From the NCBI GenBank assembly GCA_030770425.1, contig JASJFT010000267.1:1-56068 (forward strand): a stretch of DNA of 56,068 nt, read 5' to 3'. The DNA is from Darksidea phi. Lineage: Eukaryota > Ascomycota > Dothideomycetes > Pleosporales > Lentitheciaceae. A model generated the notes under the pieces. It saw only the letters and a list, made by a program, of their open reading frames with translations. It was not told the DNA's origin and searched no databases. Within the stretch, counting starts at the first letter, position 1. Each line of letters starts with the position of its first letter. Made by a program: the position numbers and the translations under genes. Shown in pieces: positions 30,797-40,159 of this stretch.

Positions 30797-33700
30797 TTAA
30801 CAGTTGCCTCCACACTCCTTATCCATACGCTTGATTATCTCGTTATGCCAATGAGAATTGAAGCCAGCTATCCAAAACACACGATTTCCCTTGGTGAGGT
30901 TCCGTTTTGCCTCCGCTAACATGTTATGGCTGCGGGCTGTATTTCCAGTGACATGTAAAATGTATGCAATCGAATAGCGCACAATACCAGCATTAATCCC
31001 GTCCGCCATCTTGAGACGCTCAGCATCCGCCAAAGCTTGCTTCCAGTATGACATCGTTTCATCCAACCGGGCCTGTCGATGAGTAATTCTCGCTAGGCCT
31101 AGCCAGACTCGAAAAGCGTGCATATGCGTAATGAAGTCCGGCTTTTTAATCGCTTGATAGATACACTTCCCTCAGGTTTAACAGGGTCTCCTCTGCCGAG
31201 CTAAATGAGTTTCTCCCAAAGAGTGCCTCCGCTAGTGAGAGCCGTAAGTGCCTGCCAGTAGCAATATCCTGGGTTCCTTTCTCGACCATCGGCGTCAACT
31301 CCGACTGAAGCATTTCCACAGCCTCTTGTGGTCGACCTACTTCGCAATAAAGCTCCGCGATGTTGGATAATAAAACGCGATACCAGCCGGTACCCTCAAA
31401 GAAGTCGTCAGCCTGACATTCGCGAAGTACTTTCTCGAGAAGTGCGAGAGATTCTCCGAAACGGCCCTGATATCTCAACACCTTTCCAAGAATTATGTCT
31501 CGCGCTCATAGGGTAATACGTTCGAATGACGACGGAGCATCGGGATCAACTGGTGACCACTCTCTCAGTTCGTTCTTGGCTTCTTCTAATTTCTACTAGC
31601 GTATCATATTCTCTGCGAAAGAGATAATAAGGTCGCCATACTGAGCGTTATACCTTGACGTAACCTTAGGATCTTGACTAGGCACCGAAAGAGCTTTCGA
31701 CTGCACAAAACTTTGTAGATCCTTGTCAGACTCGTGCAACTTTCCAGACATTCTCGACACGGCACTTTCGCGATATACGAGCCATGCATTCTTATGGCGA
31801 TCTGGGTCTCCCTTCAGGATCTGCTTTGCGCGATCAACAGCTTCAACTTTCCAGCCGGAATCGGAAAAGCGAGAAGCTGCAAGAAGTGTGGCGGCGAGGC
31901 CATGTCGAAATTGCACTATCTCTTGATGTTCTAGGCTCATCTTGTCATATTCAGCAAGCACTTGGAGAAGCTGAGGCAGTACAGCCCGTCATGTTTTCCC
32001 ATTTCTGTTCAAGCTATGAGCCAAAGCCTATACAGTTCTAGCGAGAAACTTACTTTGAGTCAAGATATCTACTCGTCGGGAACGCATGGCATATCAATAG
32101 AACAGCCTGCCGTCTCCATTTGTTCACAATTTCTGACGGTATCCGCTGTATTGCGCAGTATTGCATAAGAGGATGGACCGAGAAATTCCTTACCCCGCTG
32201 GCGCCCTTGCTGCAGGACACAAGGGAAAAGGAGCGCAGTTTTCCGATAGCCGCGTCGAAGTCCATGTCATTCTGAATCAGTTGTATAATGTAGCCATCGA
32301 CTCCCTCTGCTTCCGCTAGGGCTTCTATGATTTCTCCTTCCTCCCTCCAGCGATTCTGACTCATGGTGCCCCGATGCAGAACGACATCTGGTATTGTGGA
32401 CGGTTCCAAAAAGCAGAAAAGCAGAAAAAGTCTCGTGGCCGCCTTCGAGTCGCGTTCGACTTGCTTGAAGTTCAATTCCCAGGTGGATAATACCGTTCTG
32501 TCAGAATCTGCCAACCTTGGCTTAAACCCCAGTAATTCGGAGCGTGCTCTTAGGAAGAGATTCTTATACTCCTCAAGGTCTTTGCGTCTTGAGCATATGA
32601 ACGCACCTGCTCGGCTAATAGCAAGGGGCAAGGAGCCAAGGAGCCCGACAATCTCTTCGGCAATTTTGATATCGTCGCAAGATTGCTGACGTAAGCCTAC
32701 CGTGTCGAGCAATAATGTGTTCCACCACTCAGTGACTCACACCAGTCAGTGACTAATTTCACTGACTGGTGTGAGTCACTGAGTGGTGGAACACGTTAGT
32801 GTTGTTGCTTCTTCTGATGCAAGTGGACGTAGGTTGCATCCCTCCTCTGCCACACCACCTATTGCTTCCTGGTCGCGGCTTGTGATTACGATGTGGCCCC
32901 AAGGTGTCAAGGGAGAATACTTTGAAACCGGCACGGAAAGCAAATCGTCTGCATTGTCAAATACCATGAGCCACTGCGAGTTCTCCTCGTACGGTTTGTG
33001 TCTTTCCAGAGCCTCCTAGTCACCATAATTAGCACTGATACTGCTTGGCGTATGTGGCATACCAAGTCCGCAGATTGCAAAACTCCGCCTTCCATGCTTT
33101 TGACCTTGCGCTCCGTAAAAGGAGCTTTCCATAGTCTGCAACACATCACGTCGCCCATGAAATGATGTGCAAGGGGGAATTGGAATATCCAGCTGAATTA
33201 CGGAGGCTACTTCTATCAGCTGCATTCTACAATATGTTTCTAACTTCACCTTTGAACTGAGACAACGAGCCGGAGTCGCAAGATCCTTTTCTGGAAACCA
33301 ACTCGTTTATATTTCCCTCAAACTTTTGCAATCCGGATAACAGCGGCCGCCAATTCCGATCGTGCATTGACTTGAATCTAACAATCTCCTGGTGGTCGGA
33401 ATACTGACCAATCGTGACCTCATCTGGAAGGTGTAATACGACGGAGCGATGTTCTACTACCTATATAGATTTATTAATGGATAATACGGATAGAACTAGT
33501 GATAGAGGTTTACTTACTAATCGCTTCACAAACGGTGCTATGTAGGTCATTTCCATCTCAAAGAACGAGCCTAGATAGAGTTCCATTCTTCTTTTCACGA
33601 AGTCCTCCGTGATTCCCTAAAGAACTTCTAAATCTTTCTACAGAGTTGCCCAAAGACCTTTGGCAGGATTGATAGGAGTGCATGCAGCTACGATGTTTGC

Positions 33701-34230
33701 AACAAGCTTACCCATTTCGGCAAGGCTGCTGCCATTATGCGGTGTCCCTAAAATTCAATTTTAGGACAGGATAGAGAACTTGTGCTTTATGGCCATACCA
33801 AGGAACAGGATTCCGTATACTGCATGCTGAATCCTCTCTTGCTCTTCCGGGCATCCGATCAGGAGCGACTAGGCATTCGATATCAGCGCCGAAGAAGCCA
33901 CATCTACCGGAGATCTAACATACCTTTTTTGCAACTATGCCGCCTAAACTGTGGCACATGAATACAATTGGGCGTCACTTTTCCTTTTCACATGTCAATA
34001 CCTGATGCACAGTTCAGTAGGCATGCATACCTCCTCAGAGCTACGCAGGTCTACAAGCTCTGTGAGCAATTTTGATGCGATACTACGCAGATCTTGTTGT
34101 GCGGTAAAGTTCTTGAATCTTGCATTGTACCCAAACGTCATAGTGCGCACGTTTGGAAGAACCTTCGGGAGCAGATCCCGAAGCCCCGGATTGTGCGACT
34201 TCAGCATTTTGTACAACACGGTGTGCTACC
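30797..34230 (-). pseudogene. NLR pseudogene: alpha/beta-hydrolase, NB-ARC, TPR
   Basis: Reading down the minus strand: LRDLLPKVLPNVRTMTFGYN and QDLRSIASKLLTELVDL (34,160-34,020); RPIVFMCHSLGGIVAKK (about 33,970-33,920), which carries the serine-hydrolase nucleophile elbow; YGILFL spliced to GTPHNGSSLAEMG (about 33,740); a P-loop spliced as AICGLG-GSGKTQ (about 33,070-32,995); LMVFDNADD, VITSRD and GSLPLAISRAGAF (32,970-32,580); then TPR-like repeats to 30,797. Typical introns remain. Lesions are many: a TGA before RPIVF (33,975-33,977); TAG at 33,638-33,640 and 33,617-33,619; a frame change with missing sequence between P-loop and kinase-2; the MITE at 32,715; TAG TAG at 31,593-31,598; TGA at 31,506-31,508; and a frameshift near 31,150. 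The N-terminus is incomplete. It cannot encode a full protein. Confidence 0.85.
32715..32796. mobile_element. 82-bp fold-back MITE with TA target duplication
   Basis: Two perfect 36-bp arms (32,717-32,752 and 32,759-32,794) flank a 6-bp spacer, CTAATT. Each arm runs GTGTTCCACC...CAGTCAGTGA or its reverse complement. One more imperfect pair extends each end (AT/GT), and TA lies on both sides (32,713-32,714 and 32,797-32,798). Removing the element plus one TA restores the NB-ARC reading EATTLLLDTVGL, so it inserted into coding sequence. The TA duplication suggests movement by a Tc1/mariner-type transposase. Perfect arms suggest a recent insertion. Confidence 0.88.
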
Positions 34231-34320
34231 ATAGCCAAGACCCTAATCAAACGGACTTGTATCGTTCCCTCAAATCCCCCGCTACCTACCATTAAACCCT
34301 CAAACCGACTCACAAATAAG

Positions 34321-35999
34321 ATGGAGAGGACTTATGAGGTGAGTCGCGTTCTTCCACAGCAAGGTGCCAATGCTCAGATACTGCAGACCGCTCTTCGACT
34401 TCTTGACGCCAGACGACGGAAAGCGAGGCCAAAGGAAACCCCTAGGATTGAGGGTAGCCACCTTGGTGGAACTGCTACCCCATCCTTTCGCGGAACGCCC
34501 AGTCTAGCGGGAATGCGGCAGTGGCTAGAACTTTTGGGGCATTCGGTATAAGTTTTCTGAGTCACTTGGTCAAGAAAATATACTAACGAGTCCGACCGCT
34601 AGGATGGCGACATAGATGATCTGAAGGTCATACATATTGCGGGGACGAAAGGAAAGGGAAGCACATGTGCTTTCGTTCGCGCATTCCTCCGCGTCCACGG
34701 CGCTCGAACCGGGTTTCCACTGAAAGTTGGAATGTACACATCACCGGACTTGAGATGTATTCGCGAAAGAATCCAAATAAACGAACAACCGATAGGAAAG
34801 GAACTGTTTACAAAATATTTCTTTGAGGTTTGGGACCGGCTCTCTTCACAACAAGAGGACGTCATGGGTGGAGAGGAGAAAATGCCTCGATTCCTTCAAT
34901 TCTTAGCGCTGCTAGCGCTTCATACGTTCGTTCGGGAAGAGGTCGAGGCAACCATCTATGAGACCCATAATGGCGGAGAGTATGACGCTACGAATGTCGT
35001 CCGCAAGCCAGTTGCCACCGGCATCACGTCGATTGGACTAGATCACATCGCTCAGCTCGGACCTACTATTGAAAACATTGCCTGGCACAAGGCAGGGATA
35101 TTCAAACCGGAAACGCCCGCATTCTCGGCTCCTCAAGAACCAGCAGCTGCAGCAATGCTACAAGCTCGAGCTGCAGAGAAAGGAGTGGAGCTGAAATTCG
35201 TGGATACCGATCTTCCATTGCCAAGTAATGCACCAGCGCTTCAAGCCCCAGTGCAAAGGGTGAATTACTATTTAGCCCTTGCTCTCGCGGGCACGTTCCT
35301 AGAGCGCACATCGCATTCGGAGAATCGCCATCTATCGCGGTGTGATGTTGTTCGGGGCGTTGAGGGGTTTTCTTGGCCGGGCAAGTTCGAAATCATTGAG
35401 GATGAGAGCGGTAAATGGTTTCTCGACGGGGCGCATAATGAGTTGAGCGTCAAGCACGCTGCGCAATGGTTCTGCAAAATGACGACCGAAACACAACGGT
35501 ATGTATACACGCCGGTTTGCTCTGGCATGACTAAGAAACTAGTGTGGATGGGCCTCATCCCTTACGCATCCTTATATACACCCATATCTCCGAACAACGA
35601 GATGGTGTAGCCTTGCTCGAAACTCTAGCAAATGCTCTGATAGGGGGTGGCGTGCGACCGCAATATGTCATTTTCACCACTTATCAAGAAAGGCTGGATG
35701 GCACGACAAGGATTGGTGAGTGTCCGATGAATGGCCTTAATCCATTTACCTTTGTTTAATATGGATTAGACAAGACCTTGAAGACACCGGAAGCACCGCT
35801 TCCAGACCTTCTAGCATCATACTCAAACCTTTGGATGGAAAAAGATCCCGAAGCGGTCATTGTACGTCAGGATGCGATTGAAGGAGCCTTAAACTTGGCG
35901 AAAAACGCTGGCGAACAACACAATGGAATGGAAGTATTTGTAACTGGGAGTCTTCACCTGGTCGGTGGCGCCCTCAACCTACTGCGACCGCTCGAATGA
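34321..35999 (+). CDS. folylpolyglutamate synthase, four exons
   Basis: Exons are 34321-34545, 34603-35498, 35543-35715 and 35770-35999, giving 507 residues. Introns of 57, 44 and 54 nt have good borders and keep phase. The enzyme adds glutamates to tetrahydrofolate using ATP, retaining folates in cytosol and mitochondria. Motifs: P-loop IAGTKGKGSTCAFV (about 86-99), VGMYTSPDLRCIRERIQIN, ETHNGGEYDATNVV, ITSIGLDHIAQLGPTIENIA, WHKAGIFKPETPAFSAPQEP and KWFLDGAHNELSVK. C-terminal blocks are LRILIYTHISEQRD and VFVTGSLHLVGGALNLLRPLE. The opening MERTYE ... NAQILQT fits the family. Length is normal. ETHNGG replaces the commoner EVHLGG, and LDGAHNELS the commoner LDGAHTLES, so it may be a divergent paralogue. 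Its start lies about 90 bp from the dead NLR. Confidence 0.88.
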
Positions 36000-36995
36000 G
36001 AGTTGCATTTCAGCGGTAATTGCGGGTAATAGGAAAGTTCAGGTATCGAATGAGCAGCAGCCATTGCGTCGTCAAACTCGCGAAATAACCCAAAAAGGTG
36101 ACACAAAAAGGCATTTCGTCGCGAATACCTTGAAAGGCAAGAAGGTTGTTGGTTGCAGTCATTGCCTATGATTGCCTGAGGCTCACGTCACGGCATGACG
36201 GCGAGGGCAACGACCCGAGCTTTGCTGGTACACGGGACAGTCTCGCCGACTTCCCTATGTCCGCAATCGAAATCGTATAGCTCAGGTTGACACATAGTCG
36301 TACAGTGAGCTTGTAATGGAGAGTTGAGATAGGGATAGAATGAATGGGCGATGCAAGAGTAGTGAGGGAAGGGACGACGTCGTGATGTTGACGAAGGCTT
36401 GTTTTGTATTGCGCTAGGGTAGACATTCCAGATTCTCTCGTGATATCGGATTGGACTATATAGAGCGTCATGCCAACTTAGTGTGAGCGGCGTGCATGCC
36501 TTTACCGTGTCCCGTCATTGCGGAGATGCGTGGACCGAACGCACTCTCATTCGACGCCGCGGCTGCGGGGGTGCGCGGCTGCGGGGGTGAGCAGCAGTGC
36601 GCCTGGAGACCGAACAAGGCCTTAACCTCCGGACCTTTCCCCATCAACACCAAACTATGAATAAACTTTAGGCGATGGCCCTCGCGTGACTCCGACTGCC
36701 TCGACTCAGTGACTGCCTCAGGCTGCTCGTGGTCTTGCTCTGTCACGGCACCAACCTAGTTTGGCCTAGTTGGTGGTCACGTGCTCGCGTGCACAATGTA
36801 CACGCACCTGTATATAGCGACCCCGCGCCCTCGCGCTCTTCGTAGTTTCCTTCCTCACGGCACAACAAGATATTCATGCTAGTCTACCTTGGGTCCGCAC
36901 CGTGACATGCTCCGTCTCGCTGGCGATCCCGATTCTAGGGCTGTCTGATTAGGCGTTCTGTATGCTATTAGAACTTATCAAATTTACTACTTGTT
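36000..36995. other. intergenic region containing a dispersed repeat
   Basis: No credible gene. Contains the repeat at 36,472-36,602. The part from 36,780 to 36,995 is likely the promoter and leader of the zinc-finger gene. Confidence 0.5.
36472..36602 (+). repeat. direct repeat, copy 1 (partner at 45,224-45,338)
   Basis: Starts GCCAACTTAGTGTGAGCGGC and ends GAGCAGCAGTGCGC. It matches the partner over its whole length with one base difference (ATTGCGGAG against ATTGCAGAG). It differs otherwise only by a 16-bp tandem duplication, GCGCGGCTGCGGGGGT, present here and absent there. Confidence 0.9.
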
Positions 36996-39832
36996 ATGGA
37001 CACGGACGAAAGAGACTCACGAAAGGAAGGCCGAACGGTAAAAAAAGCCTTTTCCATTATACACACAGTGATGTTGGCGATGCTGATCTCTTGAACGACA
37101 GACATTTCCATGCATCCATGCGAAGAAACACGGATGTGTTGAGGCCTTTGACACTCAGGTGGAAGCCTGCAAACATGCTATACTTAAACACAATGCATTA
37201 CCTCTTTATACGACGGCAGAGGGCTAATATCTATGTCCTTTTGAGAAAGAGCTTGGCTGCATGACAATATTGAGCTCAGGAAATCGTCTCCTGGAACACC
37301 TTAAGTCTATGCACCCAAAGAAACGATTTCCTTGTCCGTTTGCAGATTGCGGCTGTATATCAACCTTTCTCGGCGAAAGCAGTATACGACGGCATATTCA
37401 GATCAGACATTTACACCGCGAATACTCTTGTTCTTGGCCGAACTGCACGTTTACTTACGCCGACCCGAATGGATTATCCCATCATGTCAAGAGTGCTCAT
37501 AAACAAATAAGATACTCGTGTCCCTTTGCAGATAGAGTCGACTGCAAGCAAACTTTTGCCGATCTCTCGTCTATCTCTGGTCACATGACATCGGCCCACC
37601 CAAGTTTGCGACATTTTTGTCCGCTTGCTCAGGAGTTTAAATGCACGAAGTTCTTCTCTAACGCAAATGATGCCGAAGAGCATGCCCAAGTATTCCACCA
37701 GGGAGCAAGAATACCGTGTCCGTTCGCAGTTGAAACCAAATGCAAGAGGACTTTTGACAGCTCTTCCGCCGCGGCCAAACATGGAGACTCGACGCACATC
37801 AAATTGACACATCCGTGCCCGTTTGCCGCCAAGTACAATTGCTCCAAAAAATTTGAGAAAAAGAAGAACGCCAATAGACATGGCAAACGGCATACTCATT
37901 TCATTCTCTGCCCGTCTCGGGGTTGCAATCAACGATTCATGACCGCCAAAGATGCTTTGCAACATGCAGAAGATCCAAACCACCCATCTCTTCTACTTTT
38001 CTTGTGTCCTCTTCCCATATGCCGGAGTGCTGTTGCTGGAAGACGATTTCCAAGAGCTGAGATGGACAGACATCGGGTAATGCATGTCAGACTCGGCCAC
38101 ATTGAATCCAACGGCGAATATGTCCCAAAACAAGCGAAACCGCTACCGTTTAGCAGCAGCCAATCTTTGTTCTCACTCATCGTCGAGTCTAATGGTCTCG
38201 ATTCATTGAACAAAAAGTCTCTGGCAGCACTTCATGACAACAATGGAGATTCAGGCGTTGAAGATGCTGACTTCGACGATACGCATTCCGACGATGATAA
38301 TTTCGAGTATCGACCCGACACAAACGATTGGGATGATGAAGAGGAAGATGAATGGACACTCGAGTTCCAGCTAAAACTAGAGTGGGGCGTCGCCGTAACC
38401 GAGGCATTTTCAAGAGAACATCGCCTCCAGATTCTTAGACGGAATACTGCTAAGTGGGGTATTTCACATCTTATCCCTGTTTCTCTCATATCGAAAAGCT
38501 AATGATTGAAAGCTGGCGAAAAGCGGCACAAAGTACGACTCACCAATTTGGGGCTTACTTGTGTAGGTCCGACTCCCAGTTCTGACTGCCTCACTTTTGA
38601 GCGATGTCCAGAGGAAGTCACTCTTGACTTGGATACTGCCCTTCTCTTCCTGAAGGAGAAACACGGAGTCATCAGATTGAGGCTGAGCTGTCGCTGTGTT
38701 GTATGCCACTTCAACTATCGGGCGACACAATTTCTTAGGAAGTCTGGCTTAGAATTTCAAGATGAGAATATTATGTGCACATCTGAAGGTTGCGATCGGG
38801 CCTCTATTCATGGATCAGGAAGATGTCCTCGGCATCTCTTTCATTCGCTTCTATCGGCTCGCCGAGAGAACACTGCTTTGGATCTTCGATTACTTCGGCA
38901 AGAGTACGATTCTGCGACAAAAAAGATATGGAACTTTCCGCCTTCTTATAATACGATATACCATCGAATGGAAGAAATTCAGCAAGGAAAGCGACCTGGT
39001 CCAGATCTTGTTATTCTGGACACTGAATTCTCGCCCACGTCAAAGCAGCTGTGGGAAATATCAATTATTGAGCGAGTCTCAGGAAAAACTCTGATAAACA
39101 CTACTGTCACACACGAAAATGGATTGGATCATCGCAGGAATGGGGAGTTTCCCTTCATAACATGGCTAAGCCGGTCGAAAGCGACAGCAGTCTATTCGTC
39201 ATCCCGACTCTCAGATATTACCCACTTTAATGTGCACGAAATTGCATTAAAACTCCAGCAAGCAGGAATCACTCCCAACACAATCTGTCTTGTATGGCAC
39301 GTATCAAAGGGCTGACTTGAGCATGTTGAGGCAACTTCTTGAATCAGCGGGATATTTTGATATTTTGCCATCCAACGAGAACTGCATACCGTTTATTCAT
39401 CTTGTCCGTCCTAATAATCTCTCTGGGGGGTCAGCTAGACTGAGTCGGTTCCCTTTAGCACTTGATGTGCTATTTCCGATTATGTATCCCCAACACTCAT
39501 TGATCGGCCTCAATCATCAAGCGCTCGTTGATTGTCAGCAGACACGGCTGGTCTGTATGGCTTTTGATGAGCTATGTAGACCCATTGAAGAGCGACGGAA
39601 AGGGTGGCAGCATGACGAGATCGAGAGGCCAGGACAAAAGTCACGATTGCTGCAGACGTCCATGTTAGAATTTCTGCAAGGGGTAAGAACAGCGGACAAC
39701 AGTAAAGGTAATATCACTTCTGGTTTAAGGTGATGATTACTAACAGAATAAACAGATATCGGTAACCGCAAACGCGCTTTGGACGACGTCGAAGGCGAAC
39801 AATCAAAGTGGATGCTGCGATCCCGAAAATAG
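36996..39832 (+). pseudogene. C2H2 zinc-finger / DEDDh exonuclease gene with two lesions
   Basis: Exons fit at 36996-37037, 37102-38458, 38513-39707 and 39756-39832; introns of 64, 54 and 48 nt keep phase. The N-terminal half is a run of about seven C2H2-like fingers (FPCPFADCGC, YSCSWPNCTF, RYSCPFADRVDC, RIPCPFAVETKC and others). An acidic linker follows. The C-terminal half has LVILDTEFS (DxE, about 39,010), and LNHQALVDCQQTRLV (H-x4-D, about 39,515), the pattern of DEDDh 3'-5' exonucleases. Lesions: an in-frame TAA at 37,225-37,227 (a CAA would fit) and a one-base frameshift near 39,295-39,315 between CLVWH and TYQRADLSML. Unless unusual splicing bypasses these, it is a recent pseudogene. 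A shorter product from the ATG at 37,261 stays possible. Role unknown. Confidence 0.65.
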
Positions 39833-40159
39833 GGGCTGGATGTCCTAATTATACAGCATTGGTTGCAATTGTCAAAACACCAGAACACTGTCCACAGCAA
39901 CCATTAACACTTGTGTAAAAGTCGTCTTGATAGGAGATTTAACTAAGCCAGCTAATTACAATTTCTATGGTTTTCTCCTTTTTGTGTCGTCAGCAAGAAT
40001 AGCATGCCCATCTGGTGATCCTTTCCACCTGTCATTCATTTTCTTCACTTAAGATATCGTCATCTTTCTCTGTAAATTATACAATTTCCTGATTTTAGAT
40101 ACCTTCATTCCTCTTTCTCCTTTTCCATCAAAGTACTCAGAATTAGAGAAGCTAACTGA
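39833..40159. other. short convergent intergenic region
   Basis: AT-rich 3' flanks of the exonuclease gene and of the homoaconitase gene. Nothing else seen. Confidence 0.5.

Noticed and set aside
34321..34380. Possible short intron after MERTYE in the folate gene
   Set aside because: A GTGAGT is present, but the fitting acceptor would give a 36-nt intron and the unspliced reading leads in frame to the conserved NAQILQT block.
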